A stretch of 64,000 nt of DNA from Allobacillus halotolerans (lineage in GTDB: Bacteria; Bacillota; Bacilli; Bacillales; Alkalibacillaceae): the NCBI RefSeq assembly GCF_018967645.1, contig NZ_JAHLZF010000001.1:124001-188000 (forward strand). Direction: 5' to 3'. The notes under the pieces are model-generated. The model did not search any database, was not told where the DNA came from, and worked only from the letters and a program-made list of their open reading frames with translations. Shown here in pieces: positions 1 to 9,724 of the stretch. A program made the translations under genes and the position numbers. Each line of letters opens with the position of its first letter. Position 1 is the first letter of the stretch.

Positions 1-380
1 TTGATTTGATAATTGACTGTTCTTAAACGCTGTGTAATTCGTGCGTCAACGACCTTTACGGTTGGATCGTTCTCTGGATTAATTAGAACATAAGAATAAG
101 CTCCTCCACCTGCGAATGAGTTGCTAGGTACTTCACCCATTATTCCTTTTTCTCGTAACACTTGGAAATCAATAGGGTATTTAATAAAAATAGGTGTGTT
201 TTGATCTTTTGTTTCAATTGGCAACAATCCGTCTGTTGCTTTTCGGTATTCATCAACAGCTTCTTGTACACGATTTAATTGTTCATCATTCGTTGCTTGG
301 TTTTCAGTAAGCTGATCATTCGGATAAAGACACCCAGTTAAAAGGATGCTCGAAAAGATCAATAAAAGAATACGCATCAT
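1..380 (-). CDS. yphF: YphF-like lipoprotein (3' end outside window)
   Basis: Reading leftward from an ATG at 380 gives an open frame that runs off the window edge, so only about 126 N-terminal residues are visible. The start is a short hydrophobic signal peptide ending in a lipobox (LLTGC, Cys at about residue 17), followed by an acidic mature region, so the protein should be exported and lipid-anchored. A GAGGG ribosome site precedes the paired ATG codons. It lies 14 bp after yphE on the same strand, as in B. subtilis where yphE-yphF precede spoIVA. The biochemical function is unknown; identity rests mainly on synteny plus the lipoprotein signal. Confidence 0.72.
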   Translation of the reverse strand, partial: MMRILLLIFSSILLTGCLYPNDQLTENQATNDEQLNRVQEAVDEYRKATDGLLPIETKDQNTPIFIKYPIDFQVLREKGIMGEVPSNSFAGGGAYSYVLINPENDPTVKVVDARITQRLRTVNYQI

Positions 381-394
381 TCTTCATCCCTCAT

Positions 395-592
395 TTATTC
401 AGTAGGTCCACTTAGAACAATATAGAAAATAATGATTGCTCCGACTATCAAACATATGTAAGCCGTTAAAGAAACGATAAATCGCAAAATACCTGACAGC
501 TTGTTTCGGGCCAAAATAATTAATCCAGTTGCAGCAAAGAGTAAAACCATTCCTCCAAATGATATGTACATATTCAGCATTGATTGAGACAT
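395..592 (-). CDS. yphE: YphE-like small membrane protein (DUF2768)
   Basis: A 65-residue protein made almost wholly of two hydrophobic segments (about residues 8-28 and 38-60) separated by a short basic turn, so it is predicted to cross the membrane twice. Size, topology and position between spoVIF/gpsA and yphF match B. subtilis YphE. It is probably co-transcribed with yphF, which starts 14 bp downstream. A hairpin terminator at 715-758 separates it from spoVIF upstream, so it should have its own promoter in the 593-715 interval. No biochemical role is known for the family. Confidence 0.75.
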   Translation of the reverse strand: MSQSMLNMYISFGGMVLLFAATGLIILARNKLSGILRFIVSLTAYICLIVGAIIIFYIVLSGPTE

Positions 593-714
593 GTTACAAC
601 CTCACTTTCTTCCCCACTGATTATATCACATTCTATCATTCGCTTATAAGTATTGAACTTGAAAGCTTTGTGAATTCTTAGGGCAAATGTACAGGTCAGG
701 TGAAAACGATATAA

Positions 715-758
715 CAAACCAAAAAAAAGAAAAAAGAGGTGTAGGGGCATACACCTCT
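715..758 (-). terminator. Rho-independent terminator of spoVIF
   Basis: A perfect 9-bp stem (735-743 with 750-758) with a 6-base loop is followed on the minus strand by a long T-rich run (734 down to 719). It lies 90 bp beyond the spoVIF stop and separates that gene from yphE. Confidence 0.85.
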
Positions 759-848
759 CAGACTAATTCCTCACAAGCAGCTCATCAATCTTTCACCATA
801 TCATATGACAATCGTGTGGGTTTGAACGTTCGCTAGCCTATACAATTG

Positions 849-1112
849 CTATTTTTTAAAAATTTGTTGAAGCATGTTCGCATCCATTGATTGATTCTTT
901 TTTGTAACCAATTCAACAATTCGGTCTTCTTTCTCTTTTGTTACCGGACGATTGGCTATTTTTCCTAACTTCCTGACAAGATTTCTAACCGTATTTTCAT
1001 CCGAGAAATTTGCTTGCTGCATAGCATTTGCTACTTGCATGATTTCCTGTGGTGAAATATCAGCTTTCTTGCTCAGATGATCCATAATTGAATTTGTAAC
1101 GTCATCCTTCAT
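849..1112 (-). CDS. spoVIF: Stage VI sporulation protein F-like
   Basis: An 87-residue, highly charged helical protein that resembles the SpoVIF (YjcC) family, which in B. subtilis is needed for late spore-coat assembly and resistance. The frame stays open to 1136, but an AAGGAGG ribosome site lies 7 bases before the ATG at 1112 (protein begins MKDDVTNS), so that start is chosen. It has no signal peptide or membrane segment. It lies between gpsA and yphE, with its own terminator downstream. In B. subtilis the gene sits elsewhere in the genome. Role is inferred from family resemblance; I see no catalytic motif. Confidence 0.75.
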   Translation of the reverse strand: MKDDVTNSIMDHLSKKADISPQEIMQVANAMQQANFSDENTVRNLVRKLGKIANRPVTKEKEDRIVELVTKKNQSMDANMLQQIFKK

Positions 1113-1202
1113 ACATTTTCCTCCTTGTGAATGCATTCATATTACTATATGCATTGTGGAGAAAGCTGTTCGTTTTGACGCTTGAAGGATACGTGATTAA
1201 TT

Positions 1203-2231
1203 TTAATTTTTAAAATCAACTGAGAGAGCGTTTAATTCATTTGTTTTTCCTCGTTGCATCAAGTCGTCTACAACCTGCCGTGGATCTTTTCCTTCAAAAA
1301 GCAAGTCGTAAATACCACTTGTAATCGGCATGTCAACAGCCTCTTTTTCAGCTAGTTGATGGACTGCCTTCGTCGTTCGTACACCCTCGACAACCATTCC
1401 CATTTTATCAAGCACATCGGGTAAATTATACCCTTCACCTAACATATGTCCAGCTCGGTAGTTACGACTATGCTGGCTTGTACATGTGACAATGAGGTCA
1501 CCTATACCTGTTAATCCTGCGAAGGTTAATGGTGTTGCGCCCAACTTAACACCAAGCTTTGCCATTTCAGCTAAACCTCTAGTGATCAGTGCTGCTTTAG
1601 CATTATCTCCATATCCAAGTCCATCTGAAATACCAGCACCGAGAGCGATTATATTTTTGAGTGCTCCGCCAATCTCGACACCGATAAAATCTTCATTTGT
1701 ATAAACCCGAAAAACATTATTCATAAACAAATCTTGTGCTTTTTCAGACTCGCTTAACTGTAGTGAAGAAACAGTCACTGTTGTTGGCTGTTTCAAAGCA
1801 ACTTCTTCAGCATGGCTTGGACCTGATAAAACAACTATTTTTTCACCATATGGTTCCCCTAATTCTTCGGCAATCATTTCAGAGATTCGTTTATGTGTTT
1901 CAGGCTCAATACCTTTTGATGCATGCATGAGAACCTGTTCGCTTGTCAGATGCTCTTTAGCTTGTTTAATAACGTCCCGCATCGCTTTCGTCGGAACGAC
2001 AAATAAAACAGCGTCTGCATTATCTAAAGCTAAACTCAACTCATGATAGCCAGTGATTTCATCCGGTAACCGTATGCCCGGCAAGTATTTGTCATTCGTT
2101 TGCTGTTCGTTAATTTCATTTGCTTGATCTTTCCGGTGTGACCATAACCTAACATCGTGTCCGTTATGAGCCAGCACCATGGCTAAAGCTGTTCCCCAGC
2201 TCCCAGCACCGAGTACTGTAACCTTTTTCAT
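1203..2231 (-). CDS. gpsA: NAD(P)H-dependent glycerol-3-phosphate dehydrogenase
   Basis: GpsA reduces dihydroxyacetone phosphate to sn-glycerol-3-phosphate in the cytoplasm, the entry step of phospholipid synthesis. The 342-residue length is normal for the family. The N-terminal Rossmann dinucleotide site [10 protein letters not shown] is at residues 8-17, and the C-terminal domain carries the conserved [15 protein letters not shown] stretch with the catalytic lysine near residue 192. It lies 16 bp after der in the same direction, the same pairing as in B. subtilis, so the two are likely co-transcribed. Confidence 0.97.
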   Translation of the reverse strand: MKKVTVLGAGSWGTALAMVLAHNGHDVRLWSHRKDQANEINEQQTNDKYLPGIRLPDEITGYHELSLALDNADAVLFVVPTKAMRDVIKQAKEHLTSEQVLMHASKGIEPETHKRISEMIAEELGEPYGEKIVVLSGPSHAEEVALKQPTTVTVSSLQLSESEKAQDLFMNNVFRVYTNEDFIGVEIGGALKNIIALGAGISDGLGYGDNAKAALITRGLAEMAKLGVKLGATPLTFAGLTGIGDLIVTCTSQHSRNYRAGHMLGEGYNLPDVLDKMGMVVEGVRTTKAVHQLAEKEAVDMPITSGIYDLLFEGKDPRQVVDDLMQRGKTNELNALSVDFKN

Positions 2232-2247
2232 TATTCCACCTCATCAA

Positions 2248-3558
2248 TTAATTTCTTCTTCTGGCATAGATATTGACGGGCGTACCCTCAAAACCAAAAG
2301 CTTCTCGTATTCGATTTTCAAGAAACCGTTCGTATGTGAAATGCATTAACTGTGGGTCATTAACGAATACGACAAATGTTGGCGGCTTTGTAGCCACTTG
2401 AGTAGCATAAAGTATTTTTAGTTTTTGTCCTTTTATCGACGGAGTCGGATTGACAGCCAAAGCGTCTTCGATTACTTCATTCAAGACGTTGGTTTTCACC
2501 CGTTTGGCATGATTCTCACCGGCCATGACAATTTTCGGCAATAATGTGTGTAGTCTTTTTTTGGTTTTTGCTGATAAAAACACAATTGGTGCATAACTCA
2601 AAAATTGAAATTGTTTCCTGATCTCTTGTTCGAATTTGTGCATAGCATCCTGGCTGCTTTCAACAGTATCCCATTTGTTTACGACAATAACAATCGCACG
2701 TCCTGCATCGTGTGCGTAACCAGCGATTTTTTTATCTTGCTCTCGAATCCCTGTGTCAGCATCGATTAAAATAAGAGCGACATCTGAACGTTCGATTGCT
2801 TTCATCGCACGGAGGACGCTATACTTTTCGGTCGTTTCATATACTTTTCCTCTTTTACGCATCCCTGCCGTATCAATAATCGTAAAGTCTCTTCCTTCCC
2901 TAGTAAATGAAGTGTCAACAGCATCTTTTGTTGTTCCTTCGATATCACTGACGATGACACGCTCTACGCCTAAGAGAGAATTAACAAGAGAGGATTTACC
3001 GACATTCGGTCTTCCGATTAAGGAAAAATAGATCCGATCTTCATCTTCGACTTCATTGCTTCGATCAGGAAAATGTTTGACGACCTCATCCAATAGGTCT
3101 CCTAATCCTAAACCGTGTGTACCGGAAATCGGAAATGGCTGGCCAAAACCTAGCGCGTAATACTCATAAATCAAATGTTGCATTTCATAACTATCAACTT
3201 TATTCACAGCCAGCACAACCGGTTTATTGGAACGATATAACATTTTTGCCACTTCTTCATCCGCACTTGTAATGCCTTCTCGGCCATTGACCAAAAAGAC
3301 AATTACATCCGCTTCATGAATTGCAATCTCAGCTTGCTCTCTTACTTGGACAAGTAGTGGCTCATCGCTTAAATCAATTCCACCTGTATCAATAATATTA
3401 AATTCTGTATTTAACCATTCTGCTTTTGCGTAGATACGATCACGGGTTACACCTGGTGTGTCCTCAACAATCGAAATTCGTTCTCCAACTAAACGGTTGA
3501 AAATAGTTGATTTACCGACATTCGGTCTGCCCACGATAGCAATAGTCGACTTTCTCAT
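2248..3558 (-). CDS. der: Ribosome-biogenesis GTPase Der (EngA)
   Basis: Der is an essential GTPase for maturation of the 50S ribosomal subunit. Its diagnostic layout is two tandem GTPase domains and a C-terminal KH-like domain, all visible here: P-loops GRPNVGKS at 10-17 and 182-189, switch-II DTGG at 57-60, NKVD at 119-122, and a C-terminal part of about 85 residues ending in basic residues (RRRN). At 436 residues it is full length. In B. subtilis yphB, yphA and fni lie between der and the S1-like gene; here there is instead a 460-bp gap holding an inverted-repeat element. Confidence 0.98.
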   Translation of the reverse strand: MRKSTIAIVGRPNVGKSTIFNRLVGERISIVEDTPGVTRDRIYAKAEWLNTEFNIIDTGGIDLSDEPLLVQVREQAEIAIHEADVIVFLVNGREGITSADEEVAKMLYRSNKPVVLAVNKVDSYEMQHLIYEYYALGFGQPFPISGTHGLGLGDLLDEVVKHFPDRSNEVEDEDRIYFSLIGRPNVGKSSLVNSLLGVERVIVSDIEGTTKDAVDTSFTREGRDFTIIDTAGMRKRGKVYETTEKYSVLRAMKAIERSDVALILIDADTGIREQDKKIAGYAHDAGRAIVIVVNKWDTVESSQDAMHKFEQEIRKQFQFLSYAPIVFLSAKTKKRLHTLLPKIVMAGENHAKRVKTNVLNEVIEDALAVNPTPSIKGQKLKILYATQVATKPPTFVVFVNDPQLMHFTYERFLENRIREAFGFEGTPVNIYARRRN

Positions 3559-3732
3559 AATATTTCATTCCTAACAACTTAAGTAGATTTTTTTAACGCA
3601 CGTATAAAGAAATAAACGATGGATTTTCAGGGATCCTAAAACGGATATTTAAATCAATAAAACTTACTTATCAATAGGCGAGTTTATGATGTACATTCGC
3701 TTATTTTCTTTCCGTAAAAACCAATAAGATCA

Positions 3733-3974
3733 ATTGGATAAAAAAGCTGGGACAAAATTTGTTTTATATCAGAAGAACAAACAAGTGATAGTCTGTGTTT
3801 CAGAGATCAATACGATCCTTTCAGAAATCACTGTAGAGAACTCATCTTCTGATCATGGTTCCTTGACCATGCCAGTTCTCTTCATCCTGAAATTCTACGT
3901 ATATTTCAATGCTCAGCATATTCACTGTTCACCTTCTGATTAATAAATGTAAGTTAAGTCCCAGCCTATCCAAT
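3733..3974. repeat. MITE-like inverted-repeat element
   Basis: The 461-bp gap between der and the S1-like gene holds a 242-bp element with long imperfect terminal inverted repeats. On the left ATTGGATA (3733-3740), four extra A residues, then AGCTGGGAC (3745-3753); on the right GTCCCAGCC (3958-3966) followed by TATCCAAT (3967-3974). The centre is a nested palindrome: AGAGAACT (3836-3843) with AGTTCTCT (3874-3881), enclosing CATGGT/ACCATG. It encodes no recognisable transposase. The structure is that of a non-autonomous MITE or a cruciform-forming intergenic repeat; the family is not identified. Confidence 0.6.
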
Positions 3975-4019
3975 CATTATATTGTAAGATGATACTCCAT
4001 TTAAAAAATTCGTGTATCT

Positions 4020-5159
4020 TTAATCTCTCATTTTTTTAAGCTTGTCTCCAACAAGGTCACCCAGTTGGAAAGTGTGATCGTCTTGGTCCTTTTGATACTT
4101 TTGATATTCTGAACGATCTTGATCTTCTTCAATTTCACGGATACTTAAAGAGATCCGTTTCTTTTCGCCATTGACTTCAAGCACTTTAGCTTTTACTTTC
4201 TGTCCTTCTTCCAGTACTTCTTCTGGTCTACCAATATGTTCTTTCGAAATTTGTGAAATATGCACAAGTCCCTCAACTCCAGGAAGTACTTCTACGAAAG
4301 CGCCAAAATGAACGAGACGAACAACATTTCCTTCTACAATTTCTCCTTCATTAATTTGGTCTTCAATTCGATCCCATGGACCAGGCAGTGTTTCTTTCAC
4401 TGAGAGACCAATTCGTTCATTGTCACGATCGACGGAAATGACTTTTACTTTCAATTGGTCACCTTCACTTACGACATCGCTTGGTTGGTCAATATGTTGA
4501 TGGGATAACTGTGAAATGTGAACCAATCCATCCATTCCACCTAAATCAACAAAAACACCAAATGGGGCTAGTCGTTGAACGGTTCCTTCAACAATGTCAC
4601 CGATTTCGAGATCTTGAAGCAATTCTTGCTTTTTCGCTTCCAATTCTTTTTCGGCTACTGCTTTATGTGAAACGATGATTCGATTTTTCTCTTCATCCAT
4701 TTCAATAATTTTTACAGATAAGGTTTTACCTTTATATGCACTTAAGTCTTCAACATAGTGTGTTTCCACATGAGAAGCTGGCATAAAGGCACTCAATCCA
4801 GCATTTACGACTAAACCGCCATTGACTGATTCAATGACTTCCACGTCGAAAACATCTTCATTTTCGAATCGTTCAGTCAACTGTTGAAATGCTACTTCGC
4901 GGTCTTTCATCTTTTTTGAAAGAATGATCGTATCTTCTTCTACTTTTTTGACAACGACACTCACTTCTTCCCCTTCAGATAACACTTCGCTTGTATGATC
5001 TACATGTAAATGTGAAAGTTCAGAAATAGGGATGACACCATCATATTTCGTTCCTGTATCGACAACTACTTGCTTTTCCTCTAATTTCAATACAGATACA
5101 TTCAATTCATCTCCAACATTCAACACATTTACTTCATGGTTCTCTTGATTCTCTACCAT
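4020..5159 (-). CDS. ypfD: S1-like RNA-binding protein (YpfD / RpsA homologue)
   Basis: Four S1 (OB-fold) RNA-binding domains lie in tandem at about residues 15-80, 95-160, 180-250 and 265-340, with a short acidic tail. Firmicutes carry this four-domain form in place of the six-domain S1 of Gram-negatives; its exact ribosomal role is less certain than in E. coli. The frame is open to 5195, but an AAGGAGG site lies 8 bases before the ATG at 5159 (MVENQENH), giving 379 residues. It is downstream of plsC-like and cmk on the same strand, matching B. subtilis cmk-ypfD order. Confidence 0.93.
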   Translation of the reverse strand: MVENQENHEVNVLNVGDELNVSVLKLEEKQVVVDTGTKYDGVIPISELSHLHVDHTSEVLSEGEEVSVVVKKVEEDTIILSKKMKDREVAFQQLTERFENEDVFDVEVIESVNGGLVVNAGLSAFMPASHVETHYVEDLSAYKGKTLSVKIIEMDEEKNRIIVSHKAVAEKELEAKKQELLQDLEIGDIVEGTVQRLAPFGVFVDLGGMDGLVHISQLSHQHIDQPSDVVSEGDQLKVKVISVDRDNERIGLSVKETLPGPWDRIEDQINEGEIVEGNVVRLVHFGAFVEVLPGVEGLVHISQISKEHIGRPEEVLEEGQKVKAKVLEVNGEKKRISLSIREIEEDQDRSEYQKYQKDQDDHTFQLGDLVGDKLKKMRD

Positions 5160-5222
5160 GTCCAAATCCTCCTTCGTACCCAAACTCTTCATCATTAATA
5201 TTTCACTAAATAAATCATAACA

Positions 5223-5804
5223 TCATTTTCTATATTCATCTAATAATCGCTGTATATTTTCCATAATTTCATCGGTAACCTCTTGAGCGGATGGCTTGCT
5301 GTTTTTCAAAGTTTGAAACTCAATCGGATTCCCATAAATAACCGTCAATGGTTTGGAACGTTCATACTGACCGATGATTGCACAAGGAATGACTGTTGCA
5401 TTTGATCGCATAGCGAAAAAACCGGCTCCAGCAAGTCCTTTTTTAACTACGCCATCTTTACTCCTAGTGCCTTCTGGAAATAGTCCTAATACTTTCCCTT
5501 CATCCAACAGTTTCAAACCTTTTCGTAAAGCATTCCGGTCACGCATGCCACGTTTAACAGGAAAAGCATTGACATTTCTTAAAATAAAACCTAGCCCTTT
5601 TTTCTCAAACAACTCTTCTTTAGCCATGAAATGAATGGTTCGAGGAGCCGTCATTCCAACGGTTGGTGGGTCATAATTTGATATGTGATTGGAACAAATG
5701 ATTACAGGTCCATTCTTAGGTATATTTTCTTTGCCGATGACCTTGATTTTGAATAGAATTTTGAATAATACAGAAACAAGAAATTTCCCCAATGGATATA
5801 ACAT
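5223..5804 (-). CDS. plsC: 1-acyl-sn-glycerol-3-phosphate acyltransferase
   Basis: Member of the PlsC family, which adds an acyl group to lysophosphatidic acid to make phosphatidic acid at the membrane. The catalytic HX4D motif is at H40-D45 and the substrate-binding FPEGTRS motif at 109-115. The N-terminal 20 residues are hydrophobic and may anchor it. At 193 residues it is a compact, typical bacterial form. It starts immediately after the cmk stop codon with no spacer, so the two are translationally linked. Being one of possibly several PlsC paralogues, its main role in lipid synthesis is not certain. Confidence 0.92.
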   Translation of the reverse strand: MLYPLGKFLVSVLFKILFKIKVIGKENIPKNGPVIICSNHISNYDPPTVGMTAPRTIHFMAKEELFEKKGLGFILRNVNAFPVKRGMRDRNALRKGLKLLDEGKVLGLFPEGTRSKDGVVKKGLAGAGFFAMRSNATVIPCAIIGQYERSKPLTVIYGNPIEFQTLKNSKPSAQEVTDEIMENIQRLLDEYRK

Positions 5805-6488
5805 TTATGATTTCCCTTCCTCACTTACTTCTTTTTGAATGACAATTGAAAGAATCTGGTCTTTCACTTCATTTATACTCATCGATGTCGTATCCAATTC
5901 AATGGCATCATCAGCTTTTACCAACGGTGAGACATCCCGTTCAGAATCTAATTGATCGCGTTTACGAATTTCATCTTTTAACGTTTCTAAGTCAGAATCA
6001 AACCCATTCTCTACATTCTCTTTATGTCGCCGCTCTGCCCTTTCAGTAACTGAAGCGATTAAAAAGATTTTTACTTCTGCATTTGGAAGGACGTGCGTTC
6101 CTATGTCTCTTCCATCCATAACGACATTCCCTTTTTCCGCTAATTGCTGTTGCATCGAAACCATTTTTTCACGTATCAATCGATGTTTGGCCACAATCGA
6201 AACGTGATTCGTCACATCTTTATCACGAATGGCTTTCGAAACATTGATTTCGTTTACATAAATTTCTTGCTGTCCGTCTGCTCCTGCTTGGAATGTAATG
6301 GATGTATCATTCGCCAATTCAACTAATTCATGTTCTTTCTCTAAGTCTACAGAGGATTTTAAGGCAGCTAATGTCAAAGCGCGATACATCGCTCCTGTAT
6401 CTATGTATAAATAACCTAACTCTTTCGCCAATAATTTAGCTACAGTACTCTTCCCCGCAGCTGCAGGTCCATCTATTGCAATTCTCAT
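5805..6488 (-). CDS. cmk: Cytidylate kinase
   Basis: Cmk phosphorylates CMP and dCMP with ATP, feeding CTP/dCTP and lipid precursor pools. The N-terminal P-loop GPAAAGKST is at residues 7-15, followed by the conserved [12 protein letters not shown] segment and the NMP-binding DGRDIGT motif near residue 126. The length of 227 residues is normal. Its start overlaps the stop of the motI gene by 4 bases and its stop abuts the acyltransferase gene, indicating a tight operon motI-cmk-plsC. Confidence 0.97.
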   Translation of the reverse strand: MRIAIDGPAAAGKSTVAKLLAKELGYLYIDTGAMYRALTLAALKSSVDLEKEHELVELANDTSITFQAGADGQQEIYVNEINVSKAIRDKDVTNHVSIVAKHRLIREKMVSMQQQLAEKGNVVMDGRDIGTHVLPNAEVKIFLIASVTERAERRHKENVENGFDSDLETLKDEIRKRDQLDSERDVSPLVKADDAIELDTTSMSINEVKDQILSIVIQKEVSEEGKS

Positions 6489-7174
6489 ATACGCTTCCTC
6501 CTGGTATTTTGATAATTACTTAATTTCCTTCGTTCTTCTAATTGTTTTTCAAAAATAAACTTAATAATTTTTTCTCGGTTTTGTGATTGAATATCGGTAA
6601 ATTTAACGGATATGCGCGGTTCTGCATGTTGCTGATCCATAAAATAACGAATGACTTGTCCGGAGCATTCAATATATTCATAGCGATTAGAATTAAACGG
6701 TAACACGATGGTTAACTGAACAGTCTCATCTGGTTCGAACCGATCTTTCGAATCAGCCACGACAGCTAATCCACCACCACTGATATCGACGGATCTTGTA
6801 ATTAACGGAGATTTCTCTTCATCTAAAGAGTATACTGCAACATCCAGTGCACTTTCCACACGAACGTACTGTCTACGTTGAATTTTTTTGACTTCTGTTG
6901 AATGAGGTATACGAATATAGAGGACAGGAATTTTCTTGATCTTTTTTCTACCTAATATTTCTGAAGAAAATTTATAAACGACATTATTGGAACCGATGAC
7001 TGATAGGTCAGCAGGCTTCCCATCTTCTACATAAGTTGTTGTCCCCTTACGTTGGTGGGAAGGATATGTAAGATACAGATAATTTCTATCAAATTCGATT
7101 ACCTTACTCGTATATTGCTCTTTTTCTCCATTTTGGTCCATTTCTAGTGTGACTCGCATACCTATTGTAAACAT
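6485..7174 (-). CDS. motI: PilZ-domain c-di-GMP receptor, flagellar brake MotI (YpfA)
   Basis: N-terminal YcgR-like barrel followed by a PilZ domain with the c-di-GMP signature: RRQYVR near residues 100-105 and DISGGG near 130-135. In B. subtilis MotI/DgrA binds c-di-GMP and disengages the flagellar stator. The open frame extends to 7291, but the extension overlaps the ypeB terminator and is low-complexity, so it is not coding. The start is at MFTIGMRV (7174) or the in-frame GTG six bases upstream; a GAAGGG site precedes both. It lies upstream of cmk, as in B. subtilis. Confidence 0.88.
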   Translation of the reverse strand: MFTIGMRVTLEMDQNGEKEQYTSKVIEFDRNYLYLTYPSHQRKGTTTYVEDGKPADLSVIGSNNVVYKFSSEILGRKKIKKIPVLYIRIPHSTEVKKIQRRQYVRVESALDVAVYSLDEEKSPLITRSVDISGGGLAVVADSKDRFEPDETVQLTIVLPFNSNRYEYIECSGQVIRYFMDQQHAEPRISVKFTDIQSQNREKIIKFIFEKQLEERRKLSNYQNTRRKRI

Positions 7175-7214
7175 CGCCACCATTTCCCTTCGTGAGTAGA
7201 TATACTTATTATTA

Positions 7215-7262
7215 CAAAAAAAACGAAAAAGGAAAAGACATGTTTTTGTCTTTCCCTTTTTC
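7215..7262 (-). terminator. Rho-independent terminator of sleB-ypeB
   Basis: A 15-bp stem (7225-7239 with 7248-7262, one G-U wobble) with an 8-base loop is followed on the minus strand by eight T residues. It starts 4 bp after the ypeB stop and separates the germination pair from motI-cmk. Confidence 0.9.
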
Positions 7263-7265
7263 ATG

Positions 7266-8606
7266 TTAAGAGGATTCAAAAATTCGTTCACTATTTTTTA
7301 GACGTTCAACGCCTTCTTCAAACCCGTCATCTGCATTAATATACACTTTGTAGGTAGAGTCGTTTGCTTGTCCAATAAATTCATAAGTCAATACTTCATC
7401 GCCTAAATCGTTTTTAATCACGGCCAACTTCGATTCTCCCACTTCGAGTTGTGGATTGACTAATTCCATTGCTTCTTGTTCTGTGATATTTTGTTCGTAA
7501 TCAACATCGGACCTCGAATAATGATTAACTAAATAATCTCGAGCTGATAAAGCTGTAATTTCACCATTATCCAATGCCACTTTTATTTGGATGCGATCCG
7601 GTTGATAAAAGACATCATCCTCTGTCCGAACAAAGGTGTAAACGCCGACTTTTTCATATTGCATCGATTCGGTTGGCTCCATATTTTCATAACCTAGATC
7701 TTTCAGTTGCTCAGCCGCCCGGTTCATCCCCTCGTGTAAGCTTATTTCACGTTCTTGGAAGTCTCGATTCAATATAAATGAAACAACGTGACCACTCTGT
7801 TTCGTAATCTCTGCATAGCCACGGTGTGTGTCATTTTCAAAGGAAAAATAATACACAGGTAAGTCGGATCCATCCATCGATTCAGAAACATTTAATTCAA
7901 GAGACTCTTCTAAATCAAAGTGCTTGCGAATAAATTGACTGGCTTCTTCTTCTGTTATCGGATCACCTTCCAGCTGAATATCTTTTTCATCTTCTGCCGT
8001 TGCTGTCAATCCGAACTGACTTCCAGCTTCGACGTAACTTTCTGCATTGGTCTCGACCGTTTGAAATCCATCAATAACCGTGTTATCACCAGGTTCATTT
8101 GTTGCTAAGGCAATTTCTACATCCATCCAGCGTAACCCTTCATTCAATACTTCATGTTGAACTTTTCTTAAGTCCCTTTTAACTTCATTTGACTGCTCAT
8201 ATAGTTCAGCCAAATAATCCAGTTCTTTTTGTTCCAATGGATCATCATCAAGTTGACGAACAGCCACACGATATGAATATTCACCGATGTTACTTAAAAA
8301 TTCCTGCGTTTTATTAAACGGCAAAAGGGATAGTGGTAACATACCGACATCACTATGTGCTTCTGAAGTGATTTTCCAAATATCCGCCATCTGTGGCGAG
8401 AGCCGTTCAGGCGTATTGGTAGCCATAACCGTACTAATCTTATCATTCAAGAGATCAATGCGATAAGTTAAATCGTGAAATGCTCGTTGATATCCGTTTT
8501 CAGCATGAACAAGTACTGCATTCTTGTCTTGGTGTTCTTGATAACCCCATATTCCAACACCAATCAACACAACGCTTAACACTGTGATCGTTATCCATCG
8601 AACCAA
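7266..8606 (-). CDS. ypeB: Germination protein YpeB
   Basis: YpeB is a spore inner-membrane-associated partner that SleB needs for stability and incorporation during sporulation. The protein has an N-terminal membrane anchor (about residues 5-22), a helical region, and in the C-terminal half repeated YpeB/PepSY-like modules (about 215-290, 295-370, 375-445). The 446-residue length is close to B. subtilis YpeB. The start codon is TTG at 8606, supported by GGAGGTG about 6 bases upstream. It follows sleB after 16 bp, and a strong terminator follows it. Confidence 0.95.
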   Translation of the reverse strand: MVRWITITVLSVVLIGVGIWGYQEHQDKNAVLVHAENGYQRAFHDLTYRIDLLNDKISTVMATNTPERLSPQMADIWKITSEAHSDVGMLPLSLLPFNKTQEFLSNIGEYSYRVAVRQLDDDPLEQKELDYLAELYEQSNEVKRDLRKVQHEVLNEGLRWMDVEIALATNEPGDNTVIDGFQTVETNAESYVEAGSQFGLTATAEDEKDIQLEGDPITEEEASQFIRKHFDLEESLELNVSESMDGSDLPVYYFSFENDTHRGYAEITKQSGHVVSFILNRDFQEREISLHEGMNRAAEQLKDLGYENMEPTESMQYEKVGVYTFVRTEDDVFYQPDRIQIKVALDNGEITALSARDYLVNHYSRSDVDYEQNITEQEAMELVNPQLEVGESKLAVIKNDLGDEVLTYEFIGQANDSTYKVYINADDGFEEGVERLKNSERIFESS

Positions 8607-8622
8607 TAGTCACACCTCCGTT

Positions 8623-9429
8623 TTAATTACAAAAAATGTGTTTCCCAATCCGTTTAATTTGAGGTCTTCCCCAAATCCAGTCCGAAGTTGCTGTATCCGG
8701 ATTGAAATAATAGGTCGCTCCACCAGAGGGATCCCAACCATTAATGGCGTCCATGACAGCTTCTTTTGCTGTTTCATTCGGCTCCATGTAAATTTGTCCA
8801 TCTGCGACTGCTGTAAATGCAAGTGGTTCAAAAACCACCCCAGAAATCGTGTCAGGGAATGTCGAGCTTTCAATTCTGTTTAAAATTACAGCTGCAACAG
8901 CAACTTGTCCCTCATATGGCTCCCCTCTCGCTTCGCCATAAACAGCCTGAGCCATCAAACGAATATCGTTTTGTGAAAAACCTTTTGGTACGTTCACAGC
9001 AGTTGGTGCTGGAGCTTCTGACTCTTGGCCGGTCGCTTGTTGTTCCTGATTATTATCTTGGCCTCCATAATGCGTGAAGTCTTTGCCTTGATTCCTTTGT
9101 TCTTGTACATAACTTTGATCATATTCTGTCGCTCGTTCGAGGGCTTGCTTTGTTTTTTCACCTACATAACCATCTACTTTGATGCCGAATTCGTATTGAA
9201 AATTTCGAGTTGCCCAATATGTTTGCCATCCAAAAACACCATCAATATCACCATTGTAAAAACCAATATACTGAAGTCTTGCTTGTAATTCGATGACATC
9301 TTCACCAACAGACCCTTGCTGTATAACTTGGTTTGTAAATGCTTCTGCTGGCTTTTGGGGGGCAAAAAATGTCAAACCTGCAACAAGTAATAATGGCATA
9401 ATCATTAACTTCAACTTTTTCTGGTCCAT
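8623..9429 (-). CDS. sleB: Spore cortex-lytic enzyme SleB
   Basis: SleB is a lytic transglycosylase that degrades muramic-delta-lactam-containing cortex peptidoglycan during germination. It has a signal peptide (about 1-30, ending AEA), a PG_binding_1 domain (about 37-98), a Q/E/P-rich linker (about 110-147), and a Hydrolase_2 catalytic domain (about 152-268) with the predicted catalytic Glu166 in YGEARGE. It is a little shorter than the B. subtilis protein. Its operon with ypeB is the classic arrangement. Forespore (sigma-G) expression is expected from the family; the upstream region holds only a weak GCATA match at 9487-9491. Confidence 0.96.
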   Translation of the reverse strand: MDQKKLKLMIMPLLLVAGLTFFAPQKPAEAFTNQVIQQGSVGEDVIELQARLQYIGFYNGDIDGVFGWQTYWATRNFQYEFGIKVDGYVGEKTKQALERATEYDQSYVQEQRNQGKDFTHYGGQDNNQEQQATGQESEAPAPTAVNVPKGFSQNDIRLMAQAVYGEARGEPYEGQVAVAAVILNRIESSTFPDTISGVVFEPLAFTAVADGQIYMEPNETAKEAVMDAINGWDPSGGATYYFNPDTATSDWIWGRPQIKRIGKHIFCN

Positions 9430-9502
9430 AGATTAACCTCCTCGATTCACTGTGACTTTCCATATTTTTCGCCTGAGTTCAAAATTTATGCGACAGAAAC
9501 AC

Positions 9503-9548
9503 AAAAAACTGAGAACCGGAGAAAAACATCCTCCAGTTCTCAGTTTTT
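9503..9548 (-). terminator. Rho-independent terminator of the ypdA-asparaginase unit
   Basis: A 13-bp stem (9509-9521 with 9531-9543, one wobble on the minus strand) is followed by six T residues on the minus strand; the other strand also has a seven-T run, so it may work in both directions. It separates the asparaginase gene from sleB. Confidence 0.85.
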
Positions 9549-9666
9549 TTCAATCAAGGAAATATATAATTCATCCTGAACCAATTTGAGAAATTTAAAA
9601 CTTACAGTATTTCAAAATCGTTTTTTAAAGAAAGATTTAGTTGTGCTATCTGTGTTTCTCCGGATC

Positions 9667-9683
9667 CACTTCGTTTTCCGCAG
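9667..9683. repeat. 17-bp word shared with the 42.27 kb repeat block
   Basis: CACTTCGTTTTCCGCAG here differs at one base from CACTTCGTTTTTCGCAG at 42272-42288. It lies in the otherwise featureless 175 bp between the 9503-9548 terminator and the asparaginase stop. Two near-identical copies in non-coding DNA suggest remnants of one dispersed intergenic repeat family. Confidence 0.4.
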
Positions 9684-9724
9684 GAGTACATAGTCTCTAA
9701 TTTATAAAATTGATTCATTGCTAG

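Noticed and set aside
3734-3943. 69-residue rightward frame between der and the S1-like gene
   Set aside because: It lies inside the inverted-repeat element, has no ribosome site and resembles no known protein.
8584-8883. Frames antisense to and out of phase with sleB
   Set aside because: SleB has intact domains and catalytic residues in its own frame; the others lack any motif.
9480-9491. Sigma-G promoter before sleB
   Set aside because: A GCATA is present at 9487-9491, but no -10 close to CATNNTA lies 17-18 bp away.
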